The position numbers were made by a program, and so were the translations under genes. The notes below the pieces were generated by a model, which was given only the letters and a program-made list of their open reading frames with translations, was not told the DNA's origin and made no database searches. A stretch of DNA of 64,000 nt, from the NCBI GenBank assembly GCA_016702645.1, contig JADJDP010000003.1, forward strand, positions 248,001 to 312,000, given 5' to 3'. Source of the stretch: Flavobacteriales bacterium (GTDB lineage: Bacteria > Bacteroidota > Bacteroidia > Flavobacteriales_F > PHOS-HE28). Numbering within the stretch: position 1 is the first letter of the stretch; each line of letters opens with the position of its first letter. Positions 25,001-33,802 of this stretch are shown here, piece after piece.

Positions 25001-27228
25001 TTGCACCCGGCGGTGTGATCACTTGGCAACCTCAGTCCATCTACAACCTCAATGGCGTGCAGGATAGCACGGTGTTCTATTGGCGCTGTAGCATCGACAG
25101 TACGGGCAACGGTGGCTACAGCTGGTACGAGCGTTCCTTCCAGTACATCCCGAACAAGCGCGGCTGGGGCCAGGCCCACTACTTCCAGTTCAAGAACGAT
25201 CTGTACTCCGGGCTCGCATACGACCGGCCGCAGCGTGAATGGGATTTCTTCACCGGCCTGCGTAATGTGCGGGCCGAGGTCATAGGTAACGTGGCCGGTC
25301 CAGGAACACAATGGCTCTATGAGTTGCAGGCGCAGGACTACGGGGGCTGTGGACCACCAGCGTGGTTCGTGGTGGTGATCGACCCGGTGACGCTGCTGCC
25401 TTGGGAGACATACGGGCAGGACGATGCAGGGGTATGGCAGAACGAGGACCACCAGTTCGGCAATGGCAACAACGGGACGCTGTGTCGTACGCGCCCGGAG
25501 AAGGTGTTCCACTTTGCGATGAACAGCCCAAGCGAACTGGCCGGCTTGCAGAACATGCTGGACACCAATGTGCCTGATGGTCACCACTTGCTCTTCTATA
25601 CTTGGCTTTATCTGGACAAGGATGGAATGAACGCCAGTGCGCCAACCTTGGCCACGCAATTGCAAGATCTGGGAGTGCCGGACTTCAGCACACTTCAGGA
25701 CAGCGTACCGTACCTCTTCTACGTGCAGAAAGGCGATCCTGCATCGTTCCAGGACACCATCGGTACCGCGATCAACGACGATGTCAATTTTTCGGTATGG
25801 ATCTCAACTGCGCAGGAGGAGGGCACCATCAACACGCTGAACGCCGGAGCTGCCACTTCGTGGGACGCGCTTTACTGGGACGAGAAGGAGGCGGTGGGCG
25901 ATAGCACCCGCATACGCGTGAAGGGCCTCTTGCAAGGTGTAGGAACACCACAAGTACTGCTGGACCTGCCGAGCGCGCAAGACTCCGTACCCGACCTAGC
26001 GACGTATATCAATGCGCAGCAGTACCCCTTGTTGCAACTCGAAGCGTACACCAAGGACACCGCGGGAGTGGATCAACAACCGGTGCAGTTGGAGCGCTGG
26101 CAGTTGCTCAATAGCCCCGTACCTGAATGCGCCATCCATCCCCCGCTGGCATACTACAATGCGCTCGAGGGTTGGGGGGAGGGACAGGAGGCAGCTGTAG
26201 CGGTGGCAGTTCAGAACATCAGCGAGTTCGACATGGACAACCTCCTTGTAGGGGCATGGATCGTGGATGCTTCGAACAATCGTCGGCTGGTGCATTATCG
26301 AGTGAACAGCCCCCTTCCAGCCGGGGCATGGTTGGTGGATACGGTGCGGTTCAGCACGCTCGGCTTCGGTGGTTGGAACACACTGGTGATCGAAGCAAAT
26401 CCTGTTGACACCACCACTGGCGTCTACGACCAGTTGGAGCAATACCACTTCAACAACATCGCGCAATGGCGTTTCGAAGTGGAGGAGGACCTGGAGAATC
26501 CGATCCTCGATGTCACCTTCGACGGTATGCACATCCTCGATGGTGACATCGTATCGGCCAAGCCGGAGATACTCATCAGCCTGGATGACGAGAACACGAT
26601 CCGTCTGTTGAGTTCACCCGGCGACACGGCCGTCTTCAAGATCTTCCTCATTCGTCCCGGACAGGAGAACGGCGAGCGTGTCTGGTTCCATGATGGAGCA
26701 GGCAACGAAGTGCTGCAGTTCATTCCTGCCGGAGGCACCGACAACATCGCCCAGATACACTATCGCCCTACGTTCCTTGCCGATGGTACGTATCGAATGA
26801 TCGTTCAAGCCAGCGACCTTTCGAGCAACGTGAGCGGTTCCAACGACTACAAGGTGAACTTCGAGGTGATCAACCGAAGCACCATAACCGAAGTGCTCAA
26901 CTATCCGAATCCGTTCACCACCAGCACGCGCTTCGTGTTCACCGTAACCGGTACGGAACCTCCAACCTACATGAAGATCCAGATCATGACGGTCACAGGG
27001 AAGGTGATCCGGGAGATCAAGGGGCATGAGCTGGGCCCGATCCGTGTGGGGCGGAACATCACCGAATATGCTTGGGATGGCACCGATGAATTCGGCGACC
27101 GACTGGCACGTGGCGTTTACTTGTACCGGGTGATCGCCCAGATGAACGGCGAGGACATCGAGATGCGCGAAACGAGCGCCTCGCAGTACTTCACCAAGGG
27201 CTTCGGCAAGATGTACCTGCTGCGCTAG
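22069..27228 (+). CDS. PorU2-like C25 (gingipain-type) cysteine peptidase of the type IX secretion system
   Basis: 1719-residue secreted protein with a signal peptide ending SVAQY. After a beta-rich N-terminal part (residues about 20-440), a C25 peptidase domain runs from about LLIVAHSSLMSGAQAYANYR to residue 800; His670 in FFAHAYAANFD and Cys700 in VIGNSCYIGDF are the probable catalytic pair. A CARDB-like domain follows (VKVVVENQGRAVNRTFNVEL), then a second interaction region near residue 1370, and a C-terminal FlgD-like/T9SS sorting region with LNYPNPFTTSTRFVF and RLARGVYLYRV. PorU proper is about 1150-1300 residues, so this longer form fits the putative PorU2 group. It is coupled to the PorV-like gene. 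Its 5.2 kb carry no frameshift. Confidence 0.85.
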   Translation: MKRLLPLVVLLLIAATSVAQYGNEWVDHERRYWKFEVYANGTYRIDLTALANSGFPVSQVDPRHLMLFGKEQQVPIYVEGEADGEFNPGDFIEFRAEKADGTVDSRLYPYPLANPNPYYSLYNDTLRYYLTWDEQAPVQHIVPYSNSNINAHLPRPWVWTEAVRTYSDFYWIGYIDTGLGGQGITATNAMMIESEGFGGPPLFNNGSAVVDVQDASVLTPGAYTLADAPDARVTAVCAALNNDGGTNQMDHHLRFLYGPGFSNVALDSVFNGSRVVRKTFDMPASMVGPSVTVRYNVPHDLYTPLGLIGNPNYLDWQAPSSLGVRYARSLAIGNGDPLLASAPYDASDPLVRLDVSAFTGTPVIYAWGDTVRRITPTFNGASWPALFPQAPGTSGTQTYLFSQEGVVPITALRPVNGTGFFTDYGALNVDSAMLIVAHSSLMSGAQAYANYRQNESEVRYNVLLTDVDELYDQFGGGVPKHAGAIRMFCKFLLDTWSTDPRALFLIGKSVNTWPAFGINGLPSVRPNSGDAYANNLVPTYGYPSSDQCFTTGLNFDGRRMDIPVGRISAYTDDQVHGYLSKVRAMEQQPIALWQKNILHFAGGFQQGQQDQLSQLLNIYAAVAADTSFGGNPILFRRNSSDAIAQASADSVRYYIEDPDQGVTLMTFFAHAYAANFDITIDEPENYDWQGKHPMVIGNSCYIGDFHLNGPSSTSENWVLQPDVGPIAFMAATEQGIVPYLFNYTNEYYKSFCQLNYGGSIGEHMKHAGLQSQLNYPTLASMWNAQTCALQGDPTLTLNMHTKPDYTVDAAEVFFEPATVTADVDTFTVKVVVENQGRAVNRTFNVELKRTNPGLGPNAISYFETISNVYLRDTVEFRVPSQGFTGGAGLNQLQVRVDLEPDLVDEEDNEGNNVTTTTLFITSGDLVPVYPYDFAIVPDPVTELKASTGDPLAPPRTYLFQIDTTDLFNSPLLEATTIVAPGGVITWQPQSIYNLNGVQDSTVFYWRCSIDSTGNGGYSWYERSFQYIPNKRGWGQAHYFQFKNDLYSGLAYDRPQREWDFFTGLRNVRAEVIGNVAGPGTQWLYELQAQDYGGCGPPAWFVVVIDPVTLLPWETYGQDDAGVWQNEDHQFGNGNNGTLCRTRPEKVFHFAMNSPSELAGLQNMLDTNVPDGHHLLFYTWLYLDKDGMNASAPTLATQLQDLGVPDFSTLQDSVPYLFYVQKGDPASFQDTIGTAINDDVNFSVWISTAQEEGTINTLNAGAATSWDALYWDEKEAVGDSTRIRVKGLLQGVGTPQVLLDLPSAQDSVPDLATYINAQQYPLLQLEAYTKDTAGVDQQPVQLERWQLLNSPVPECAIHPPLAYYNALEGWGEGQEAAVAVAVQNISEFDMDNLLVGAWIVDASNNRRLVHYRVNSPLPAGAWLVDTVRFSTLGFGGWNTLVIEANPVDTTTGVYDQLEQYHFNNIAQWRFEVEEDLENPILDVTFDGMHILDGDIVSAKPEILISLDDENTIRLLSSPGDTAVFKIFLIRPGQENGERVWFHDGAGNEVLQFIPAGGTDNIAQIHYRPTFLADGTYRMIVQASDLSSNVSGSNDYKVNFEVINRSTITEVLNYPNPFTTSTRFVFTVTGTEPPTYMKIQIMTVTGKVIREIKGHELGPIRVGRNITEYAWDGTDEFGDRLARGVYLYRVIAQMNGEDIEMRETSASQYFTKGFGKMYLLR

Positions 27229-27237
27229 GCCGCCGCG

Positions 27238-27245
27238 TACATTCG
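27238..27245 (+). promoter_or_regulatory. Possible -7 box (TACATTCG) of lnt
   Basis: One mismatch to TAnnTTTG, ending 10 bases before the lnt ATG. This is the same spacing seen for the boxes of kynU and of the gene at 1916. Weak on its own. Confidence 0.35.
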
Positions 27246-27255
27246 TCGGCAACGA

Positions 27256-28926
27256 ATGCCCGCCACCCGTTCCCGCATCTTGTTGTGGGCCGCGCTCAGC
27301 GGTGTCTTGTGGGCGTTGGCATGGCCTGCCATCGGCGACCTGACCTGGATCGCTTTCATCGCTTGGTTACCGTTACTGCACGCGGAGCGTTTGCATGAGC
27401 AGCGCACGAAGGGGCGACGCGCCTTCGTGCCGTACGCCCTCCTCGCGCTGTTCATCTGGAACCTCTCCTGCTCATGGTGGTTCTGGTGCGTGAGCGAACC
27501 GTTCGCGACCAAACTCATCAGCGTCTCGGCCCCAGTGCTGGTGAACACCTTGCTCATGGCGCTGCCATGGTACGTGAAACGACTTGCGCATCGCGCGATC
27601 GGGCCGCGCGTGGCAGCCTTCGTTTTCGTGGTTTGCTGGCTCGCATTCGAGCGCCTTCACCACGATTGGGACCTTCAATGGCCATGGTTCTCCATCGGCA
27701 ATGTGTTCGGCACGAGGCCTCAGATGGTGCAGTGGTATGAATGCACGGGTATGCTGGGTGGATCGCTATGGGTGTTGCTGGTGACCTTCTGTATCGATGC
27801 AGCACTGACGTCTTTCACCGTGCAACGAAAACGTGCGGCGATCGCCCTGGGGGCGAGCTTTCTGATGGTGATGGCCCCTTGGTTCGCCTCGGTCTGGCGA
27901 TTCATGCACTATGGCACAGCTCAGGGAAAGGCCGTGGAGGTGGTGGTTGTACAACCCAACATCGACCCTTATTCGCAGAAATTCGGTGGTATGGATGCAA
28001 TGGAGCAGGTTGAGCGGATGCTCGATCTGGCAGACGCGAAGATCACGGACACGACAGCCCTGATCGTCTTTCCGGAGACGGCCTTGCAAGAAGGGGCGAC
28101 CGTGGACATGCGTACGGGCGAGTTGGCGCTGAACGGACTCTGGGAGAACAACCTGGAGGGGTCACGAAGTGTGCGGCGCTTGCGTCGCTTCCAGCAAGAG
28201 CATCCACGCGTTGCACTGCTCATTGGCATGTCATCCGATAAGTTGCTCGGGCGTGATGAGGTGCTGACCGTTGTAGTCCGCCCCTTGGGCGATGATCGGA
28301 ATTGGTACGAGAGCTACAATGCGGCGCTTTGGATGCCTGCGCGAGGGGGGCTGCGCAGCTACCATAAATCGAAGTTGGTGGCTGGACCGGAAACGATGCC
28401 CTTCGAGGAAGTGCTCGGTCCGCTCACTGACCTGGCCCTTGATCTCGGCGGGACGACAGGCACCTTGGGCCAGCAGGAGGAACGAAGTGTGCTGCGCGAT
28501 GGGGCAAGCGGTTTGGCTGTGGCCCCTGCCATCTGTTACGAGTCGGTCTTCGGTGAACACGTAGCGGAGCATGTGCGCAACGGTGCACAATTGATCGCTG
28601 TGATCACCAACGATGGATGGTGGGACGATTCACCCGGCTACAAGCAACACCTGGCGTTCTCCTCCTTACGAGCGATCGAGACGCGGCGTGATGTGGTGCG
28701 ATCGGCCAACACGGGCACTTCCTGCACGGTCGATCAGCGAGGTGTGATACTCAATGGCACATCGTGGTGGGAACCAACGGCCTTTCGCGCAACGGTGAAT
28801 TCGAACCAGGAGATCACCTTTTTCGTGGCTCATGGTGACCTGATCGGTAAGGCCGCGGTTCCGATCGCAGCCATCGTTCTCTTGCTGGTCCTCGTGCAGC
28901 ACTTTCGCAAGCGGCGCTCAGTATAA
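27256..28926 (+). CDS. lnt: Apolipoprotein N-acyltransferase
   Basis: Inner-membrane enzyme that adds the third acyl chain to lipoproteins. It is 556 residues: about six N-terminal helices, a periplasmic nitrilase domain and a C-terminal helix ending in a basic tail. The nitrilase triad is visible as Glu274 (FPETALQ), Lys371 (YHKSKLV) and Cys427 (AICYESVFG). Its 3' end overlaps the convergent T9SS cargo gene by 9 bases. No frameshift is present. Confidence 0.94.
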   Translation: MPATRSRILLWAALSGVLWALAWPAIGDLTWIAFIAWLPLLHAERLHEQRTKGRRAFVPYALLALFIWNLSCSWWFWCVSEPFATKLISVSAPVLVNTLLMALPWYVKRLAHRAIGPRVAAFVFVVCWLAFERLHHDWDLQWPWFSIGNVFGTRPQMVQWYECTGMLGGSLWVLLVTFCIDAALTSFTVQRKRAAIALGASFLMVMAPWFASVWRFMHYGTAQGKAVEVVVVQPNIDPYSQKFGGMDAMEQVERMLDLADAKITDTTALIVFPETALQEGATVDMRTGELALNGLWENNLEGSRSVRRLRRFQQEHPRVALLIGMSSDKLLGRDEVLTVVVRPLGDDRNWYESYNAALWMPARGGLRSYHKSKLVAGPETMPFEEVLGPLTDLALDLGGTTGTLGQQEERSVLRDGASGLAVAPAICYESVFGEHVAEHVRNGAQLIAVITNDGWWDDSPGYKQHLAFSSLRAIETRRDVVRSANTGTSCTVDQRGVILNGTSWWEPTAFRATVNSNQEITFFVAHGDLIGKAAVPIAAIVLLLVLVQHFRKRRSV

Positions 28927-30243
28927 AGCCACGCGCCGCGTCATCGGTCCTTCCGGTCCATCGAAGCGGATGGTATAGATACCGAACGCGAGCTCGTACT
29001 GGGGAATGCGCAAGGTGTTCTGCCCGTTCGCGAGTGGAACGTTGTTCGCGTTCCATACTTCCTTGCCTGCGGTGTCGAACAGGCGAACGAGGTGTTCTTG
29101 ATCCCCAGTGGCTTGGACAAGGACGAGCAGGTCTTCGCCACCGTCCCATGCGTTCACGATGTACGTACCACCGACAGTATTGCAATCCGTCGCCCTCAAT
29201 TCGCTGTATGCCTCACTTCCATCAACATCCAATTGGCGCAATCTGTAATAGTTGATGGAAAGCGGTCGCTCATCCACGAACGAGTAGTCAATGGGCGACT
29301 GACTGTTGCCTGCGGCCGCAAGGGTGCCTATCACCTCGAAGAACGATCCATCGGCGCTGCGCTCCACCTCGAACCGGTCGCTGTTCACCTCACTACCCGT
29401 GGTCCAAGAGAGCATTGCACGGCCCTTGTCGCATTTGGCATCGAAGCGAACAAGTTCCACGGGCAGTGGCTGGGTGATATCGGAGAGCGTCCAAGAGCGG
29501 AAGAAGTTGGCCGCGTTCACGTTCACGCTGGTCACGCTGTTCACCGCACCGGCCGCCCAAGTACCAGCGGGCCAGAAATCTCCCCATAAGCCTGCCGGTG
29601 CATTGAAGCGCTGGGCACCCAGCACCGTCGCTGCGGTGATGGTGTTCCCAGTTCGGATATCACCGGTAACTGCTCCTGGGTCATGGGTGAAACCGAGCCG
29701 AACGTTGGGTTTGGTGGTGTATGCATAGCCGGCCACACCGGGATCCACTTCCCAGAAGCGGTCCACCACATTGCCCGAATTATTGAGGGCACTGCCCACC
29801 CAATAGTTCCACATGTGTGTTACATCGCTTGGTCGGTAGGTGTCGTTGTCCCAGTTGTTCGCTCCTACTGCTCCGTAGTTGAAGGTGCTGAAACAAATGG
29901 ACGCGGTAGCGTCGTTGCTGCCGGCAGTGGTCACTTCGTAAGTGAAGGGCATCTTCACACCGTTCGCTGTGGTGAAGGGCACGGTATAGACCCCGGTGCT
30001 GTTGCGGATCTGCCATCGAATGCGATTGAACTCCCCTTCGCTGCGGATGTTGCCTCCGGTGCCGCTTGTTTGGAGCGCCGTGTTCGCAGGGTTCTCCAGC
30101 ACTACCCACGCATCGTTGTCGATGCGCAACCACGCGTTGTTATTGAGGACCAGTCTGGCTTGCGCGCGGCCAGCATGCGGTGTGAGCACCGCGGTCGCGA
30201 AGAACGCGCAGGTGAAAAAATTGATCAGGCCGAGACCGTGCAT
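28918..30243 (-). CDS. Secreted protein with T9SS type A-like C-terminal domain
   Basis: About 441 residues. ATG 30243 gives a signal peptide (MHGLGLINFFTCAFFATAV ... GRAQA). The central part is strand-rich with Asn/Gly repeats of a kind seen in Bacteroidota adhesin-like proteins, then ELVRFDAKCDKGRAMLSWTT, a fibronectin-type segment common just before T9SS sorting domains. The C-terminal 75 residues (LVLVQATGDQEHLVRLFD, then ELAFGIYTIRFDG) resemble the type A sorting domain, ending MTRRVALY. It is likely a cargo of the PorU/PorV machinery; function unknown. A TATCTTTC element (30269-30276, minus strand) may be its -7 box. Confidence 0.8.
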   Translation of the reverse strand: MHGLGLINFFTCAFFATAVLTPHAGRAQARLVLNNNAWLRIDNDAWVVLENPANTALQTSGTGGNIRSEGEFNRIRWQIRNSTGVYTVPFTTANGVKMPFTYEVTTAGSNDATASICFSTFNYGAVGANNWDNDTYRPSDVTHMWNYWVGSALNNSGNVVDRFWEVDPGVAGYAYTTKPNVRLGFTHDPGAVTGDIRTGNTITAATVLGAQRFNAPAGLWGDFWPAGTWAAGAVNSVTSVNVNAANFFRSWTLSDITQPLPVELVRFDAKCDKGRAMLSWTTGSEVNSDRFEVERSADGSFFEVIGTLAAAGNSQSPIDYSFVDERPLSINYYRLRQLDVDGSEAYSELRATDCNTVGGTYIVNAWDGGEDLLVLVQATGDQEHLVRLFDTAGKEVWNANNVPLANGQNTLRIPQYELAFGIYTIRFDGPEGPMTRRVALY

Positions 30244-30352
30244 GGCGTGCGGGTCTTGATTGTTGCATGAAAGATAGGACGAAGCAGCGGGCTGGCGATC
30301 CCACTCATCGGAGAACCGTGCTAGCGGTCGCTGGGATACCTTGGAACCCGCC

Positions 30353-31585
30353 ATGCGAGCGTGCATTGAATTGGGACCGGTGCCCTCCTTCAACCCCACA
30401 GCCCTTCAAGGGGAAGAGGTCTTTTTGTACCGAAGGTTAGGGGACCAGCGGCGCGCGGTCCTCGGTGTTGGAGCGACCTCCAGCAGCAGCGAACCGGAAT
30501 TCGACGTTGCGGGCTGCGTACGCGATTGGACTTTCGGGCACGCATGCTATGATCTGAAGGAGGAGCTGCACGGCCTGCGCAGCCCGCACGACGGGACTGG
30601 AGGATTCCCCATGGCGCACTGGTTCATTCCCCGGTGGGTGATGGAATGGAACGAAGGTCTTGGCTTCCTGCATGTACTGCCGGGTGATGAAGGAGAGGCT
30701 GGGGTTTTTGCGAAGCGTCTTCTCAACGCACCAGTTGGGATGGTCGCTGCTCCTCGCTTGACGTGGCAGTGCCGGACGCGGTACCAACGCTATTTGGATC
30801 ACGCAGGTCAAATGATGCGGCACATCCAGCGTGGTGATATCTACGAGGTGAACTATTGCATCGAGCGTACCGCAAGTGATCCCGGCTTCAACCCGTTCGA
30901 TTCGTTCGCGCGTTTGCTTGGTGCCACGGATGCCCCGTTCGCTGGATTCTATCGCCTGAACGATCGCTTCGCTCTATGCGCAAGTCCGGAGCGTTTCCTT
31001 TCGTTCGAAGGCCGCCGCGTAAAGGGAGAACCAATGAAGGGGACGCGACCGCGGAGCTTGGATCCGTTGGAGGACGATCTTCTTGGTCTCGAACTGGTCA
31101 ATGACGAGAAGGAGCGAAGTGAGAACATCATGGCCGTGGATGTGATGCGCAACGACCTTTCACGGATCGCTTTGGCCGACAGTGTGAAGGTGGCGGAGCT
31201 ATGCGCCGTGCGGAGCTATCCGCGTGTGCATCAACTGGTCAGTACCATCACTGCGGAAGTGCGGAAGGACCGTTCGCCATACGATGTGGTTCGTGCTTGC
31301 TTTCCGATGGCGAGCATGACGGGTGCCCCGAAGCGCAGCGCCATGCAGCTGATCGATACCATGGAGGATCAGCGACGAGGTCTCTATAGCGGCACGATCG
31401 GTTTCTTCGCGCCGGATGGCACCGCCGACCTCAACGTGGTGATCCGCACCGTGCTCTTTGATGCGACAACAGGCAACCTTTCCCTCTCAACCGGCAGTGC
31501 GCTCACTTCCCAGTGCGACCCGGAGAAGGAATGGATCGAGTGCGAGGTGAAGGCCCGTTCGGTGATCGATGCGCTCGCGCCATGA
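30353..31585 (+). CDS. pabB: Aminodeoxychorismate synthase component I (PabB-like)
   Basis: Chorismate-utilising enzyme that with PabA makes 4-amino-4-deoxychorismate for folate. It is about 410 residues. The catalytic half has IQRGDIYEVNYCIE, FAGFYRLNDRFALCASPERFL, the KGEPMKGTRPR segment, DEKERSENIMAVDVMRND, FPMASMTGAPKRSAM, and YSGTIGFFAPDG near the end; these are shared with TrpE. The length, lack of trp neighbours and the Lys in the PIKGT-equivalent position favour PabB. It starts at ATG 30353, 8 bases after a TACCTTGG box. Its stop overlaps the tilS ATG (ATGA). Confidence 0.88.
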   Translation: MRACIELGPVPSFNPTALQGEEVFLYRRLGDQRRAVLGVGATSSSSEPEFDVAGCVRDWTFGHACYDLKEELHGLRSPHDGTGGFPMAHWFIPRWVMEWNEGLGFLHVLPGDEGEAGVFAKRLLNAPVGMVAAPRLTWQCRTRYQRYLDHAGQMMRHIQRGDIYEVNYCIERTASDPGFNPFDSFARLLGATDAPFAGFYRLNDRFALCASPERFLSFEGRRVKGEPMKGTRPRSLDPLEDDLLGLELVNDEKERSENIMAVDVMRNDLSRIALADSVKVAELCAVRSYPRVHQLVSTITAEVRKDRSPYDVVRACFPMASMTGAPKRSAMQLIDTMEDQRRGLYSGTIGFFAPDGTADLNVVIRTVLFDATTGNLSLSTGSALTSQCDPEKEWIECEVKARSVIDALAP

Positions 31586-32893
31586 TCGAGCAAGTGCAAC
31601 GCACCATGCGCCGTCATGGAATGGCTCCCACAGGCGCGCCGCTTTGGGTCGCAGTGAGCGGCGGTGTGGACAGCATGGTGCTGCTGCATGTGCTTCGTTC
31701 AATGCAGCATCCTTGCCATGTGGTGCATGTGGACCACAGGCTGCGTGGGGCGGAGAGCGATGGTGACCGGGAACTCGTGGCAGCTTATTGCAGCACACAT
31801 CGGATACCCTTCAACTGCGTTCCCGTCGATGTGATGGCGCGCAAGGTCCTCGCCGGCGGTAGTGTTCAAATGGCAGCGCGGGAGTTGCGGTATGAGGTCT
31901 TCACGCAATGCACCCAAGATGGCCCGACGCAATTGGCCATGGCGCATCATCGCGATGACGTGATCGAGACCTACTTCCTGAACCACCTGCGCGGGATGGG
32001 GGCGCACGGTTGGATGGGTATTCCCCCGATCACAGGTTCGTTCATCCGACCCTTGTTGGACGTGGACCGGGAAGCGATACTGGTCTATGCGAAGGAACAT
32101 GCAGTGGCCTTTCGGGAAGACACCACGAACGACGATCCGAAGTACTTGCGCAATCGCGTTCGCCACGAACTGCTCCCGCTCTTGGAGGAGCTGCGACCGG
32201 GTGTGCGGCGCATCTTGGCCAGGGATGTTGAACTGATGGGGGAGATGTCCATTGCCGCGGTTGCGCACGCCGAGACCATCCTCGCTGGAGTGGACCGGGT
32301 TGGTGGACTGCCGAGGATCCCGATCGATCTGCTTAGGTCGCACCGGATCACCGCACCTTGTTCTCAGAACCGCTCTTGACCGATGGACCCCACATCCGGA
32401 CCAACTGGATGCGATCCTTCGTGCAGTTCACGACCGCGCGGTGGGTGCCATTTTTCCATTGGGAGAACAGGAGTTGGTGCTGGATCGGGAGGCGCTCGTC
32501 GTGCGCGATGCGGCTCGAAGCCCCGAACACTGGACGATCCCAACTCCCGATGCGGTCCCTGCATCCGCACCGTTGAGCATTACGCCATGTTCTGTTGCCG
32601 AGATCGCTCGGGGACATTGGAATGAAACGGTCTGGCTCGATGCGGACGTGCTTCGGTTTCCCGTCGAACTGCGCACATGGAAAGAGGGTGATCGCATGCG
32701 TCCCGTTGGGTTGGGTGGAAGCAAGCTCATCAGCGATGTGCTTACCGATGCCAAGGTGCCCGCGGACCGTAAGCAGGACGCCCTGGTGCTGGTCAGTGGA
32801 GGTAGGATCGCATGGTTGTGCGGTCATCGCGTCGGCGAAGGGTTCCAAGCCACGGCCCAAAGCCAACGGGTCCTGTGCTGCTCCACACGATAG
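31582..32893 (+). CDS. tilS: tRNA(Ile)-lysidine synthetase TilS (one frameshift as sequenced)
   Basis: ATP-dependent enzyme that converts C34 of tRNA-Ile(CAU) to lysidine, essential for AUA decoding. The PP-loop SGGVDSMVLLHVL (from Ser26) and VDHRLRGAESDGDRE, AMAHHRDDVIETYFLNHLRG and YLRNRVRHELLPLL are intact. Near 32358 the frame moves by one: dropping one C from the GCACC stretch restores RITALVLRTALDRW and the C-terminal substrate-binding domain (FPLGEQELVLDRE ... EGDRMRPVGLGGSKLISDV). Corrected length is 436 residues, as expected. An essential gene is unlikely to be dead, so a consensus insertion error is likely. A run of ten Gs follows the stop. Confidence 0.92.
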
Positions 32894-32902
32894 GGGGGGG
32901 GG
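32893..32902 (+). repeat. Ten-base G homopolymer
   Basis: G10 tract that begins with the last base of the tilS stop codon. It is the longest homopolymer I saw in the window. It is intergenic, so length change would not alter a protein, but it could affect tilS mRNA 3' structure or simply be miscounted. Confidence 0.7.
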
Positions 32903-32985
32903 CGCACCCTCGTAAGGAAAATTTAACGGGTTGCCCAAGGGGTCCGCAACCGACATACCTTCAGGGTGTCCTAAGCAGGCTTCCC

Positions 32986-33270
32986 ATGCCCACCCCCAAC
33001 ATCATCCCCAAGGAACGCATCCCTTCGTTGCGTTTTCCGAGCCAGCCTGTTCCAATAACAGCCGAGCAGCATATGGAGATCATGGGCAAGCTGCAATGGG
33101 CCACCCGGCTGGGCAATGCGGAGCATGGCAAGTGCAGGATCCACTTCCAGGACGATGAAGGGACCAAGGCCGTGGAGACCACGATCTGGGCCTTCGATTC
33201 GGAGAACATCGTGCTCAAATACGGCATGAGCATTCCCATTTCACGGGTGCTGGGCATCGAGATCCCGTAG
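32986..33270 (+). CDS. Small protein of unknown function (94 residues)
   Basis: Starts MPTPNIIPKERIPSLRFPSQP and contains a central segment QWATRLGNAEHGKCRIHFQDDEG, then TIWAFDSENIVLKYGMSIPISRVLGIEI. It has no signal peptide or helix-rich membrane segment; predicted strand-rich and soluble. A TACCTTCA element at 32956-32963 is a poor -7 candidate. I do not recognise a family. Codon use and frame look normal, and it lies alone between tilS and the DsbD-domain genes. Confidence 0.65.
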   Translation: MPTPNIIPKERIPSLRFPSQPVPITAEQHMEIMGKLQWATRLGNAEHGKCRIHFQDDEGTKAVETTIWAFDSENIVLKYGMSIPISRVLGIEIP

Positions 33271-33331
33271 CGTTCCGAGGCAGGATCGCAATGATCACGG
33301 TAACGGACAGGTTCCGCAGTAAGGTCCTGGT

Positions 33332-33339
33332 TAGTTTTG
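33332..33339 (+). promoter_or_regulatory. -7 box (TAGTTTTG) upstream of the DsbD-domain gene
   Basis: Exact TAnnTTTG match, 15 bases before the ATG at 33355. Likely promoter for the two DsbD-type genes. Confidence 0.5.
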
Positions 33340-33354
33340 CGACCCTACGGCATC

Positions 33355-33798
33355 ATGCTTTTCACCCTCTCGTTCCTCGGTTTGCTCGCTCCCGCCCACC
33401 CAGCCGCCCCGGTGGTGTGGAGTTTTGGAGCGCATGCACAGAAGGATGGGGTAGTAGTGGTTGAACTTAGCGCCCAGTTGGAGGACGGGTGGCACATGTA
33501 TGCCACTACGCTTCCGAGCGCGGATGGTCCTTTACCCACGGTCTTCCGCTTTGCGCCGTCCTCCTCCTTTTCGATCGTAGGTGAACTCCATGAACCCGAC
33601 CCGGTTGAGGAGTACGATCCTAATTTCGCGATGATGGTTCGGTACCATAGCGGACAACCGCGTTTCGTGCTCGAGATCAAGCCATCGGGTGATGCCCCGT
33701 TCGTTGTGGCGGGCGAATTGGAGTACATGGTGTGCAACGAAAAGACCTGTTTGCCTCCAGTGACGGTTCCGTTCAGAATAACCGTTCCGGCCACCTGA
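33355..33798 (+). CDS. Secreted single DsbD N-terminal (alpha)-like domain protein
   Basis: 147 residues with a signal peptide ending HPAAP. The remainder is one copy of the DsbD N-terminal immunoglobulin-like domain: WSFGAHAQKDGVVVVELSAQLEDGWHMYA at its start and EYMVCNEKTCLPP at its end, with the CxxxxC pair that in DsbD passes electrons to periplasmic partners. It lies 4 bases upstream of the full dsbD gene and repeats that gene's first domain. It may be a soluble electron acceptor paired with the downstream transporter (inference). Confidence 0.8.
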   Translation: MLFTLSFLGLLAPAHPAAPVVWSFGAHAQKDGVVVVELSAQLEDGWHMYATTLPSADGPLPTVFRFAPSSSFSIVGELHEPDPVEEYDPNFAMMVRYHSGQPRFVLEIKPSGDAPFVVAGELEYMVCNEKTCLPPVTVPFRITVPAT

Positions 33799-33802
33799 TG
33801 TC

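Noticed and set aside
23902..25665. 587-codon minus-strand frame opposite the PorU2-like gene
   Set aside because: Composition is typical of a reverse-frame shadow, with no start context or domain.
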